Assembly: GCA_963699105.1 (NCBI GenBank)
Contig: CAVOTI010000005.1
Coordinates: 124,001 to 188,000, forward strand
Length of the DNA: 64,000 bases
From: Bog-756 sp963699105
Lineage (GTDB): Bacteria > Actinomycetota > Acidimicrobiia > Acidimicrobiales > RAAP-2
Direction: 5' to 3'
Each line of letters begins with the position of its first letter. The stretch's first letter is position 1. The position numbers and the translations under genes were made by a program. This document shows, one piece after another, positions 51,045 to 59,256 of the stretch. The notes beneath the pieces were generated by a model. That model was not told where the DNA came from, made no database searches, and saw nothing but the letters and a program-made list of their open reading frames with translations.

Positions 51045-52004
51045 CTAGCCCCGGTCCCCGGCGTCGGCGTCGGCGTCGGTGTCGTCGTCGGCGTCGGTGT
51101 CGGCGGCGGGTGCCGCCCGCCGCCACGGCGTCATGTCGAGGCGGGGATAGCGGGCGGCCACCCCGGCCAGTGTCTCTTCGGTCCAGTAGGGATGCCCCGG
51201 CTCGGGAAAGCCCAGGGCGATCAGTTGGCGGGGCGTCGCCTGACTGACGAACCGGTGCCAGGCCAGGTTCTCGGCCGCCACCGGCCAGGCGTGGAAACCG
51301 AGCCAGTCAGTCGCCACGGGCTTGTAGGCGACGTGGAGGAGGAACCGGGCCTCGTCCTCGGACGTGAGGGCGGTGCCCCGGTGGTAGACGTCGGGTCGGT
51401 AGGCCAGGATCGAGCCGGCGGGTCCCGAGGCGGGGACCTCGGAGTCGTAGAGCGCCGAGTACTCGCCCAGAGACAGATGGGTGCGCTCGATTGGGATGTC
51501 CTCAGTGAGGCGGCGGGACACGATCCGGGTGGCTGCCGTCTCGGGCGTCACGTCGCTCAGATAGATGAAGATCTCGAGGTGCTGGTAGCCCGGGTCGGCT
51601 CGCGGAACCACCAGCGTGTGGTTGCCGTAGTCGACGTGGAGCAGCTGCTCGTAGTCGGGTGGCCCTCCCGGATACTTGGCACTGGCCAGCCCCTGGTACA
51701 GGCGGACCTGGTCGGTATTGAGAAGGTCCTCGGCCAGATCGATGAGCGCCTCGTGGGCGACCAGCCGGTTGAGTCCCATGCCCTCGAACGGGAACAAGGG
51801 CTTTCTGCTGTCCCAGCTGGTGTCGTAGCCCGCACCGCCGTCCCCGGACCGGCCGGCGCGGACGCTATCGACCGAAGGGAAAACGGCAGCCAGATCATCC
51901 TGCGCTACCGCTATGTCCTCGTCGGGGAAGAACCCCTCCAGCACACACCAGCCGTCGGTGTGCCACCGTTCTCGGGCATCCGCATCCAGCCGAGGGCGTG
52001 CCAT
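51045..52004 (-). CDS. phytanoyl-CoA dioxygenase (PhyH) family protein
   Basis: 319 residues. PhyH proteins are Fe(II)/2-oxoglutarate oxygenases. The HxD iron motif is LLHVDYGNH and the distal ligand lies in RPDVYHRGTAL; DGWCVLEGFFPDEDI is the usual N-terminal block. GDPGYQHLEIFIYLSDV-like text (RADPGYQHLEIFIYLSDVT) fits the family. The C-terminal tail (about 300-319) is an Asp-Ala-Asp repeat produced by a GGCGTC hexanucleotide repeat. Substrate unknown; its coupling to a GH13 enzyme suggests a sugar- or osmolyte-related small molecule rather than phytanate. ATG at 52004 with TATACA 5 nt upstream. Confidence 0.87.
   Translation of the reverse strand: MARPRLDADARERWHTDGWCVLEGFFPDEDIAVAQDDLAAVFPSVDSVRAGRSGDGGAGYDTSWDSRKPLFPFEGMGLNRLVAHEALIDLAEDLLNTDQVRLYQGLASAKYPGGPPDYEQLLHVDYGNHTLVVPRADPGYQHLEIFIYLSDVTPETAATRIVSRRLTEDIPIERTHLSLGEYSALYDSEVPASGPAGSILAYRPDVYHRGTALTSEDEARFLLHVAYKPVATDWLGFHAWPVAAENLAWHRFVSQATPRQLIALGFPEPGHPYWTEETLAGVAARYPRLDMTPWRRAAPAADTDADDDTDADADAGDRG
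51058..51110. repeat. GGCGTC hexanucleotide repeat encoding an Asp-rich tail
   Basis: About eight imperfect copies of GGCGTC/GGTGTC at the 3' end of the PhyH gene, read on the minus strand as Asp-Ala and Asp-Thr dipeptides. Confidence 0.85.
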
Positions 52005-52009
52005 GCGCC

Positions 52010-52015
52010 TGTATA
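52010..52015 (-). promoter_or_regulatory. putative leaderless -10 box TATACA
   Basis: TATACA on the minus strand ends 5 nt before the PhyH ATG. Confidence 0.35.
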
Positions 52016-52059
52016 CCAGCGCGGCCGGGGCTCCGGAATTCCGTAGCCGGCCACCGTCA

Positions 52060-52200
52060 CTCTGCGGCCTGTGCGGCCGGTGCGGCCGGTGAGACCGGAG
52101 TGACCCGTGTGGCCGGGGTGGCTGGAACCGTGTGGCCGGTGTGGCCGGAGTGACCTGAGTGGCCGGCCCGGCGGTCGGCACCCGCCCTGGCCATCGACCC
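52060..52200. repeat. GTGTGGCCGG-type low-complexity repeat, gap between binding protein and PhyH genes
   Basis: Imperfect 9-10-bp units (GTGCGGCCG, GTGTGGCCG, GGAGTGACC) make up most of the 221-nt gap. No gene or clear terminator is seen in it. Confidence 0.75.
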
Positions 52201-52225
52201 GGCCACCACCGTCGACCGCCGCCGG

Positions 52226-53749
52226 TCAGCCGATGGGCAGCGGACTGAAGGGCTGGACGGATACCCAGCACGTGAATTGGGGGATCTTGTCCTTGGGCAT
52301 CTTGCACTGGGACGACACCGGGGAGTTGATGTGCAGCCGCACCACCTGGTACTCCGACGGTCCGTAGCGTTTGTTCGGCCCGTAGCTGAGGACGGGGGCG
52401 TAGGTGCCGGCGAAAAACTTGATCTTGGACATGGCGGTGACGAACGTGCGCCGGTTGAGATCCGGGCCGGCGTTGCGGGCCGCGGTGGCGAACAGGTCGA
52501 TCACCTGGCACCAACCGGCCACCGGGCCCTGTTCCTCCAGGTAGTCCTCCTGGTCTCCTGGTGGGATCTGGGGGTACGCCTTGTGCCACGGGATCCAGCA
52601 CGAGCGCAGGCCCGGGTCGTAACCACCCTGGCTCTCCGGGCGGTCGTCGTCGATCCCCCCCAGGGTCTCGGTGGTGACTCCCTCTTGGCCGTTCAGGGCC
52701 TTGGCGTAGGGCAGGGGAAGGAGCCCAAGGGCCACCTCGATGCTCTCCTCGTAGTCGCTGAGGAGCAGCTTGGGAAAGTAGCTCTGGGCGGTCTCGGCCT
52801 GGAGCACGGGATAGAACACATTGAAGGGCAGGAGGGGGATCACCGATGTGATGCCGTCGCTCCGCAGCTGCTGGACGACCAGCGGGGCCTCGGCGTCGGT
52901 GGTGGCGGTGTCGGAAGGGTCGGCGTCGATCGTCTTGACCTCGGGGGTGACGCCGGCCCGGCTCAGATCGGGCAGGAGGTAGTCGTTCAGGGCATCCTGG
53001 TCCGAAGCCCGGGAACCGGCGATCACCGCCACTTTCTGAGTGCTCCCGAGCAGGCCCGAGCTGAGTCCCCAATTCACCACCGCCTGGAGGATCGTCGCCT
53101 GGTCCGGACCGGTCCACCACAGATAGGGCGATCCCTGATTCGTCCAGTTGGTGACCGTCGTCCACTGGCCGATGAAGGGCGTCTGCCCCTCTTGGGCGAC
53201 GCACAGCTCGTCGTCTCCGGTCCAGTCCCCCAGCCCGTCCAGCACCGCGAAGGCGGCCGGCGACCCCTCGGTCCAGGTCTTGCACAGTGCCCGCATCTCG
53301 GTCTCGTTGGTGGGGTCGAAGGTGTCGATGATCGGGTTGATCTTCCGACCGTTGATTCCACCCGAGTCATTGATCTGCTTGGTGAAGAAACGGATGGCCT
53401 TGGTCTGCTCCCCGAACTCGGCATCGGAGGCGAAACCCTCTTGGCCGGCCAGGGAGTTGAGGGACACCACGGGGAATACCACGTTGATGCTGTGGGCGCT
53501 GACTCCCCGGCTGGAGGTGCTGGCCGAGCTGACCGGGCTGGGGCCGGAGCTACCCGAACCGCCCGATCCCACCGTCGACGAGGTGGCGGTGCTCGAGGCG
53601 CTCGACGGCGCCGTCGCCACCCAGGCCACTGCGGCGACCAGCACGGCGCCCACGACCGCCACGGTGCGGATCTGGGTCGAGCGCGAGCGCCGCACGAAAT
53701 GACCCCAGGACCGTGCCACACCGGCCAGGGGATTCCAGCGACTGCCCAT
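52226..53749 (-). CDS. ABC transporter substrate-binding protein, LivJ/Peripla_BP_6 type
   Basis: 507 residues. An N-terminal membrane anchor or uncleaved signal (about 27-46, VAVVGAVLVAAVAWVA) follows an Arg-rich start and is succeeded by a Ser/Gly-rich linker (48-80). The bilobed domain begins INVVFPVVSLNSL and contains IRFFTKQINDSGGINGRKI, the standard Peripla_BP_6 block, and VVQQLRSDGITSVIPLLPF. It is the only Liv-type binding protein in the window and could serve the permeases at 35.9-41.1 kb, though 11 kb separate them. No Shine-Dalgarno precedes the ATG at 53749; a 14-codon reading frame with an excellent ribosome site ends just upstream (see 53752). Confidence 0.85.
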   Translation of the reverse strand: MGSRWNPLAGVARSWGHFVRRSRSTQIRTVAVVGAVLVAAVAWVATAPSSASSTATSSTVGSGGSGSSGPSPVSSASTSSRGVSAHSINVVFPVVSLNSLAGQEGFASDAEFGEQTKAIRFFTKQINDSGGINGRKINPIIDTFDPTNETEMRALCKTWTEGSPAAFAVLDGLGDWTGDDELCVAQEGQTPFIGQWTTVTNWTNQGSPYLWWTGPDQATILQAVVNWGLSSGLLGSTQKVAVIAGSRASDQDALNDYLLPDLSRAGVTPEVKTIDADPSDTATTDAEAPLVVQQLRSDGITSVIPLLPFNVFYPVLQAETAQSYFPKLLLSDYEESIEVALGLLPLPYAKALNGQEGVTTETLGGIDDDRPESQGGYDPGLRSCWIPWHKAYPQIPPGDQEDYLEEQGPVAGWCQVIDLFATAARNAGPDLNRRTFVTAMSKIKFFAGTYAPVLSYGPNKRYGPSEYQVVRLHINSPVSSQCKMPKDKIPQFTCWVSVQPFSPLPIG

Positions 53750-53751
53750 CG

Positions 53752-53796
53752 TCACGTGCGGCGAGCGGTGGCAACCCCCGACATGAGTCGACGCAT
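53752..53796 (-). CDS. 14-codon upstream reading frame (possible leader peptide) before the binding-protein gene
   Basis: ATG at 53796 has AAGGAGG at 5 nt, one of the strongest ribosome sites in the window, and encodes MRRLMSGVATARRT followed by TGA. The binding-protein ATG lies 2 nt after this stop (TGACGATG), so translation could be coupled. The alternative is that this is the true start of the binding protein and a base error has broken the frame; the residues resemble a basic signal-peptide n-region. A TACCAT box at 53845-53850 (minus strand) would give a ~42-nt leader. Confidence 0.5.
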   Translation of the reverse strand: MRRLMSGVATARRT

Positions 53797-54011
53797 GAGA
53801 TCCTCCTTGTCAACCCCGTGGGTGGGTCCGCTCCGGCAACCGAGATGGTAGCGATCGGAAGCCGGCCCCGCCGGGCGCGGACCCGAGCCGCCCCTTTACC
53901 CGGGGCACCAGTTCCCCCGGCCGACCGGCGGCCCGGGTTGGTTAGGTTGGTGCGGTTCCCTGCCCTGACCGGAGGGCCGGGTCGGGACCCCGTGCGAGGA
54001 GAGGGCGTGAG

Positions 54012-55139
54012 ATGACCAGTGCTTCGCACGAGCGGGCCGGTGACGATGTCCTCGGTTCCGGCGGGGTGGGCCAGACGAACTCCCTGGTCAGGACCGGTTC
54101 CCCCGCTCCCGGTTCCCCCGCTCCCGGTTCCCGGCCTCCGACCGGCCACGAAGACGGGCGGACCATGGCCGTCGAGGTCGCCGATCTGGTCAAGCGCTAC
54201 CCGAAGGCCCCCCAGGACTCGCTGGCCGGCGTCACCTTCCGGGTGCACCGAGGCGAGGTGTTCGGATTCCTCGGACCGAACGGCGCCGGCAAGACCACCA
54301 CCATCGGGATCCTCACCACCCGGATCCGCCCCACCGGGGGGCGCGCCCTGGTGGCCGGGGTCGACGTGGTCGCAGACCCGGTCGGGGCCCGCCGCGTCCT
54401 CGGGGTGGTCCCTCAGCAGAACAACCTCGACCGCTCGTTGTCGGTCCGCCAGAATCTGCTGTTCCATGCCAGCTACCACGGGGTGCCCAGGGCCCAGCGG
54501 ATCCGGCGGGCCGACGAACTGCTCGAACAGTTTGGGTTGGGAGACCGTCCCGGTGGACGCCCGGACGACTTCTCCGGCGGGCAGATCCAGCGGATGATGA
54601 TCGCCCGGGCTCTCATGCACTCGCCGGCCGTGCTGTTCCTGGACGAGCCATCGACCGGGCTCGACCCCGCGGCCCGCCTGTTCTTGTGGGAGAAAGTCTC
54701 CGAGCTCAAGGCCGCGGGCACCACCGTGGTGATCACCACCCACGACATGGACGAGGCCGCCACCCTCAGCGACCGGGTGGCCATCATCGACCACGGAACG
54801 CTCCTGGCCCTCGACACCCCGGGCGCTCTGGTGCGCAGCATGACGGGCGAGCGCACCCTCGACTGCACCGTCGAACCCGGACCCGGTGGGGTGGCCGCCC
54901 CCGGTGAGTTGGCCGCCACCCTCAGCTCGCTCGACGGCGTCACCCAGGCCGAGGCCCTGGACGACCCGGCCGGGAACGGTTGGCGGTTCCGGATCTACGT
55001 GGAGGGAGAGGCGGCCTCGTTCGTGGCCCCGGTGGCCCAGGCGGTCAGCGCCGCCGGAGGTCGGCTCACCGATGCCCGGCTCGGCGAGCCCAACCTCGAG
55101 GACGTCTTCATCCACCTGACCGGGAGGGCGCTCCGGTGA
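54012..55139 (+). CDS. ABC exporter ATP-binding protein (DrrA-like)
   Basis: 375 residues. The first ~45 residues are low complexity (GSPAPGSPAPGSRPP, a tandem DNA repeat at 54098-54133). The NBD starts AVEVADLVKRYP: Walker A GPNGAGKTT, Q-loop VVPQQNNLD, signature FSGGQIQR, Walker B VLFLDEPSTGLDP, switch THDMDEA. A C-terminal domain (about 280-375) with LEDVFIHLTGR is typical of DrrA-type exporters. With the ABC-2 permease downstream it forms a two-component exporter for a drug, lipid or glycan. ATG at 54012 has GAGGAGAGGG upstream; an internal ATG before AVEVAD is possible. Confidence 0.88.
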   Translation: MTSASHERAGDDVLGSGGVGQTNSLVRTGSPAPGSPAPGSRPPTGHEDGRTMAVEVADLVKRYPKAPQDSLAGVTFRVHRGEVFGFLGPNGAGKTTTIGILTTRIRPTGGRALVAGVDVVADPVGARRVLGVVPQQNNLDRSLSVRQNLLFHASYHGVPRAQRIRRADELLEQFGLGDRPGGRPDDFSGGQIQRMMIARALMHSPAVLFLDEPSTGLDPAARLFLWEKVSELKAAGTTVVITTHDMDEAATLSDRVAIIDHGTLLALDTPGALVRSMTGERTLDCTVEPGPGGVAAPGELAATLSSLDGVTQAEALDDPAGNGWRFRIYVEGEAASFVAPVAQAVSAAGGRLTDARLGEPNLEDVFIHLTGRALR

Positions 55140-55963
55140 TCGCATCCACCGCCGAGCCCGCCGCCGAGCCCGCCGCCGAGCCCGACCCGACATGGGGACC
55201 GTGGCGGACAGGGGCGGCCATCCTCCGCCGGGACCTGTTCGTCACCGGCCGCGAGTTCCCGATCTTCCTGGCCCAGGTCATCCTCCAGCCCCTCTTTTTG
55301 CTCTTCGTGTTCGGCAAGGTGCTCACCGAGCTCGGCTACGCCCGACCCGGCTACGAACAGGTCCTGTTCCCCGGCCTGGTGGCGCTGGCCGCCGTGCTCA
55401 CCGGGCTGCAGAGCACCGCCCTCCCCCTGGTCATCGAGTTCTCGTACAGCAACGAGATCGAGGACCGGCTCCTCGCTCCCCTGCCCATCGGAGCCGTGGC
55501 CGTGGAGAAGGTCGTCTTCGCCGCCATGCGGGCCTGCGTAGCGGCGGCGGTGATGTTCCCGGTCGGGATCTGGATCCTCGGGTCGATCCCGTGGCAGGCC
55601 TCGACGGCGCCGGCAGTGGTGGCCATGGTCGTCCTCGGAGCGCTGCTGGGGGCGGCGATGGGACTGATCCTCGGCACGTACGTACCCCCCAACCGGATCA
55701 ACGTGACCTTCGCCCTGGTCCTCACCCCGTTGATCTTCACCGGCTCCAGCCAATACCCGTGGCCTTCGCTCTCCCGCATCCGTTGGTTCCAGGCGGTGAG
55801 CGCCGTCAATCCCATGACCTACGTCAGCGAAGGGCTTCGGGGCCTGATGGCCCCTACCGTTCCCCACATCGACACCTGGATCTGCTTCGTCGTGGCTCTC
55901 GACTACCTGGTGCTGCTGGTGGCGGTGGGCATGGTCGGCTTCATCCGGCGGGCGCTGGGGTGA
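55136..55963 (+). CDS. ABC-2 family exporter permease (DrrB-like)
   Basis: 275 residues, six predicted membrane segments. After a short Ala/Glu/Pro repeat (AEPAAEPAAEP) the protein has RRDLFVTGREFPIFLAQVIL, FGKVLTELGYARPGYEQVLF (first periplasmic loop), EFSYSNEIEDRLLAPLPIGA, GLILGTYVPPNRINVTFALV and the ABC-2 signature region NPMTYVSEGLRGLM. GTG at 55136 overlaps the ATPase stop by 4 nt (GTGA), so subunits are co-translated. Export substrate unknown. Confidence 0.88.
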   Translation: MIASTAEPAAEPAAEPDPTWGPWRTGAAILRRDLFVTGREFPIFLAQVILQPLFLLFVFGKVLTELGYARPGYEQVLFPGLVALAAVLTGLQSTALPLVIEFSYSNEIEDRLLAPLPIGAVAVEKVVFAAMRACVAAAVMFPVGIWILGSIPWQASTAPAVVAMVVLGALLGAAMGLILGTYVPPNRINVTFALVLTPLIFTGSSQYPWPSLSRIRWFQAVSAVNPMTYVSEGLRGLMAPTVPHIDTWICFVVALDYLVLLVAVGMVGFIRRALG

Positions 55964-55988
55964 GCAACCAGCGGGCGCCGGGGAGGAG

Positions 55989-56037
55989 CTCGGGGGGGCA
56001 CTCCGGGGCGGATCTCGGGGGGCACTCCGGGGCGGAG
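55989..56037. repeat. 24-25-bp direct repeat x2
   Basis: CTCGGGGGGGCACTCCGG-containing unit of 25 nt followed by a 24-nt copy differing by one G, between the ABC-2 permease stop and the PIG-L gene. Confidence 0.85.
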
Positions 56038-56063
56038 CCCGGGTGAAGTCTCGGTAGCCCCGT

Positions 56064-56069
56064 TACCAT
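56064..56069 (+). promoter_or_regulatory. putative leaderless -10 box TACCAT
   Basis: TACCAT followed by 6 nt and the ATG of the PIG-L gene; no Shine-Dalgarno. An out-of-phase ATG inside the box (56068) is ignored. Confidence 0.45.
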
Positions 56070-56075
56070 GCGCCC

Positions 56076-56873
56076 ATGGACAGCCGCGAGATGTGGGGAG
56101 CCGTCGACCGCGCCGCGTGGAAGAGGATCGTGGTGGTGTCGCCCCACTTCGACGATGCCGCCCTGGGCGCCGCCCACCTGATCATCTCCCACCCGGGAAC
56201 CACCGTGGTCACCGTCCTGGCCGGTCAGCCGCCCGCCTATCCCGATCCGGTGTCCGAGTGGGACGCCGCCGGCGGGTTCGCCTCGGGCGACGATGTCGTG
56301 GCCGCCCGCCAGGAAGAGGACCGTGCCGCCATGGCCGCCATGGTCGCCGTCCCGGTGTGGCTCGACTTCCCCGACCACCAGTACCTGGCACCGGAGGTCC
56401 GGCCGACCCCACAAGACGTGGCCCCGGCGTTGGAGGAGGCGATCGTCGGAGCGGATCCGACCTCGGTGTTCCTGCCGATGGGACTGGCCAATCCCGACCA
56501 CGTGCTCACCCACGAAGCCGGGTTGCGGGTCCGGTCCGCTCTCGCCGGCACCGGCGCGGGATTGCGTTGGTTCTGCTACGAGGACGCCGGCTACACGCAC
56601 CTGCCCGGCCTGCTGGCCTGGCGGGTCTCCAAGCTGTTCCGCCACGATCTGTGGCCCACACCGGCCGTCGTCCCCGTCGTCCCGGACATGGCGGCCAAAC
56701 GGGCCGCCATCGCCCAGTACAAGAGCCAGCTCGCCCCTCTGGAAAAGGATCACCTGCTTTCGGAACGCCTGGCCGCCAACGTACCCGAGCAGTATTGGCG
56801 GCTCGCGCCCCCGCCACCGGGTTGGGAGCGCCTAACCTCGGCCGATGATCTCGACGCCCGTGAGCCGGACTGA
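56076..56873 (+). CDS. PIG-L family deacetylase
   Basis: 265 residues of the LmbE/PIG-L zinc deacetylase fold. The zinc motif reads PHFDDAALG (23-31; usual form HPDDE) so the Asp-Asp pair and first His are kept while the Pro becomes Phe and Glu becomes Ala; the distal histidine is in NPDHVLTHEAG. Relatives act on N-acetylglucosamine conjugates such as mycothiol precursors (MshB, Mca), glycolipids or antibiotics. YEDAGYTHLPGLLAWRVSKL is typical of glycan-related members. Followed 33 nt later by an SDR gene on the same strand. Confidence 0.85.
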   Translation: MDSREMWGAVDRAAWKRIVVVSPHFDDAALGAAHLIISHPGTTVVTVLAGQPPAYPDPVSEWDAAGGFASGDDVVAARQEEDRAAMAAMVAVPVWLDFPDHQYLAPEVRPTPQDVAPALEEAIVGADPTSVFLPMGLANPDHVLTHEAGLRVRSALAGTGAGLRWFCYEDAGYTHLPGLLAWRVSKLFRHDLWPTPAVVPVVPDMAAKRAAIAQYKSQLAPLEKDHLLSERLAANVPEQYWRLAPPPPGWERLTSADDLDAREPD

Positions 56874-56906
56874 TGTCCGCTCTTCGACCAACCGGGGGAC
56901 GGCGCC

Positions 56907-57725
56907 TTGACTGACGGCTCGGACGAACGACCGATCGGAACCGCTCTGGTCACCGGGGCCTCCTCGGGCATCGGGGCCGCGCTGGCCAGGTTGTTGGCCG
57001 CTCAGGGCACCACCGTGGCCCTGGTGGCCCGGCGGGCCGACCGCCTGGAGGAGGTGGCGGCCGAATGCCGGAAGACCGCACCCGGCTCCCGATCGTGGCC
57101 CGCCGACCTGGCCGACCCCGAGGAGGCCGGCCGATTGGGAGTGCGTATCTGGGACGAGCTCGGACCGCTCGATGTCGTGGTGAACAATGCCGGCATCCCC
57201 ATGCGCAGGCCGGCCCACCGGTTGACCATGGCCGAGGTCGAGCGGGTCATGACCGTCAACTACTTCTCGCCGGCGGCCATCACCCTGGCCCTCCTCCCCC
57301 GCCTGCTGGAGCGGGGCTCGGGAACGATCGTCAACGTGTCGAGCATCGGGGGGAGGCTGGGCATCGCCACCGAAGCGGCTTACAGCGCCTCCAAGTTCGC
57401 GTTGGCCGGCTGGAGCGAGGCGTTGGCCGCCGACCTGGCCGGCACCGGGGTGCACGTCCGGCTGGTGCTTCCCGGGGCCATCGACACCGAGATCTGGGAC
57501 CAGCCCGACAACGACCCTCCCGTGTACTCGGGCCCGCTGGAGCCGCCCGAAGAGATCGCCGCCGGGATCATCGCCTGCGTCCACAGCGATCGGTTCGAGC
57601 ACTACCTGCCCGACCTGTCCGCCATCGTGGAGATGAAGACGCGGGACTTCGACGGATTCGTGGCCGGCATGCGGTCCATGGCCGACACCGGTCACGGCGA
57701 CGCTTCCGAGGAGACCGGACGATGA
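56907..57725 (+). CDS. SDR family NAD(P)-dependent oxidoreductase
   Basis: 272 residues. TGASSGIG (16-23), ARRADRLEEV, NNAGIPMRRPAH, catalytic Ser in VNVSSIGGR and YSASKFA with Tyr/Lys. VLPGAIDTEIW is the usual PG motif. TTG is the start codon, with GGGGGAC 6 nt upstream. Classical SDR of unknown substrate. It ends with ATGA overlapping the start of the alcohol dehydrogenase, so the two dehydrogenases are likely consecutive in one pathway. Confidence 0.87.
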   Translation: MTDGSDERPIGTALVTGASSGIGAALARLLAAQGTTVALVARRADRLEEVAAECRKTAPGSRSWPADLADPEEAGRLGVRIWDELGPLDVVVNNAGIPMRRPAHRLTMAEVERVMTVNYFSPAAITLALLPRLLERGSGTIVNVSSIGGRLGIATEAAYSASKFALAGWSEALAADLAGTGVHVRLVLPGAIDTEIWDQPDNDPPVYSGPLEPPEEIAAGIIACVHSDRFEHYLPDLSAIVEMKTRDFDGFVAGMRSMADTGHGDASEETGR

Positions 57726-58975
57726 AGGCGCTGCTGTTCGGCGCACGTCCCGACGAACACGAGGTGCGTCCGGTTCCCACCGATGAGCTGGAGGAGCACC
57801 TCGCCTCGTTGCCGTTCGGATTGCACGAGCTCGAGGACGCCCGGCCCATCCATCCCGACTGGGTGGTCACTCGCCCCCGCCTGGCCGGCGTGTGCGGGTC
57901 GGACGCCAAGCTGGTCCTCGGGGACTTCCACGACGGGGACATCGACAACCCGATGGCCGCCTTCTCCTCGCTCCCCCACGTCCCCGGACACGAGGTGGTC
58001 GGCGAGGTGGTGGCGCTGGGCCCCGAGGCCGAGGGCGTCGAGGTGGGCCAACGGGTGCTCCTCAACCCCTGGTTGAGCTGCGCCCCGCGTGGCATCCAGC
58101 CGCTGTGCCCCCCATGCCAGGCCGGTGACGTCAACATGTGCTGGTCGTTCACCAAGGGAGACATCAGCCCGGGTGTCCACATCGGAGTGGTCACCGGCGC
58201 TCCGGGAGCCTGGGCCGAACTCATGGCCGCCCACACATCGATGCTCATCCCCGTGCCCGACGACGTTCCCGACGAGTCGGCGGTGATGGCCGACCCCTTT
58301 TCGGTGTCGTTCCACGCCATCATCCGCAACCCGCCGCCGCCCGAGGGCAAGGTCGTGGTCTTCGGGGCCGGAGCCCTCGGCCTCAGCAGCGTGGCCATCC
58401 TCACCGCCCTGTATCCGGGGGTCGAAGTGGCGGTGGTGACACGCTTCTCCGCTCAGGCGAAGATGGCCGAGCGCTTCGGTGCCTCGCTGGTGGTTCCCCA
58501 CGAGCCCCGCCTGGCCCTGGTCGAAGCCCTGGCCGACTGGTCTGGTGGCGTCCTCCATTCCGCTTTCGACGGTCTGCCCATGACCCATCCCGGCGGGATC
58601 GATGTCGTCTACGACTCGGTGGCCAAACCCGAGACCTTCGAGGTGGGAGTGCGGGTCCTGGCCGAACGCGGGCGTCTGGTCTACACCGGCGTGGCTGTTC
58701 CCGGGCGCTGGGAGTGGACGCCGATCTACTTCAAGGAGCTGACCATCACGGGCTCGAACGCCTTTGCCATCGAGGAGTTCGAGGGCGTCCGCAAGCACTC
58801 CATCGCCCACTACCTCGACCTGGTGCGGGACGGACGCATCGATCTGACCGACATGGTCACCCATCGGTACCCTCTCGAGGGCTGGTGGGATGCGCTCAAA
58901 ACGCTGGCCCGTCCTGAGACCAGTGGGGTGCTGAAGGCCACGTTCAGCCCCAACGGCGATCCGGCAACGTGGTGA
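57722..58975 (+). CDS. zinc-dependent medium-chain alcohol dehydrogenase
   Basis: 417 residues. Catalytic zinc region GVCGSDAKLVLG (Cys-Gly-x-Asp) and HVPGHEVVGEV (Gly-His-Glu); structural zinc lobe with cysteines in SCAPRGIQPLCPPCQAGDVNMC; NAD(P) motif VVVFGAGALGLSSVA. VPDESAVMADPFSVSFHAI and KELTITGSNAFAIEEFEG are family blocks. The protein is longer than the usual ~350 residues, with an N-terminal insert (VPTDELEEHLASLPFGLHEL) that I cannot assign. ATGA overlap with the SDR gene. Function: oxidation/reduction of a secondary or primary alcohol, substrate unknown. Confidence 0.9.
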   Translation: MKALLFGARPDEHEVRPVPTDELEEHLASLPFGLHELEDARPIHPDWVVTRPRLAGVCGSDAKLVLGDFHDGDIDNPMAAFSSLPHVPGHEVVGEVVALGPEAEGVEVGQRVLLNPWLSCAPRGIQPLCPPCQAGDVNMCWSFTKGDISPGVHIGVVTGAPGAWAELMAAHTSMLIPVPDDVPDESAVMADPFSVSFHAIIRNPPPPEGKVVVFGAGALGLSSVAILTALYPGVEVAVVTRFSAQAKMAERFGASLVVPHEPRLALVEALADWSGGVLHSAFDGLPMTHPGGIDVVYDSVAKPETFEVGVRVLAERGRLVYTGVAVPGRWEWTPIYFKELTITGSNAFAIEEFEGVRKHSIAHYLDLVRDGRIDLTDMVTHRYPLEGWWDALKTLARPETSGVLKATFSPNGDPATW

Positions 58976-59193
58976 TGTGCACTAGAGAACGGAACAGGGG
59001 GGCCGGGAGTCTCCATTGTCCCGGGATCTGACTCATTGCCACCTCGCCGCCGCTGACCGCGAGTCCTGTCCATTGGTTTGGTGACCGTCCGGCCCCTCGG
59101 GACAGGTCGATGAATACCCCCCTCAGCGGCAGTCCAACACCGGTTGAGGAATGTGACCCCCCACCGGGACCGCCGAGTTCTCTGCCCTGGGGT

Positions 59194-59250
59194 CGCGCTC
59201 GAGCTGCGTTCCGTTTCGCGCTCGAGCCGCGTTGGTTCCGCGCTCGAGTC
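59194..59250. repeat. 22-23-bp degenerate repeat (CGCGCTCGAG x3) downstream of the HNH gene
   Basis: CTCGAG, each preceded by CGCG, recurs at 59198, 59221 and 59243 within similar flanks. It lies in the 281-nt gap (58976-59256) after the HNH gene stop; I see no other feature in that gap. Confidence 0.7.
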
Positions 59251-59256
59251 CCGGAC

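Noticed and set aside
53797..53825. TTGACA as a -35 box upstream of the binding-protein gene
   Set aside because: It overlaps the AAGGAGG ribosome site and a start 6 nt further on, so it cannot serve as promoter for that gene.
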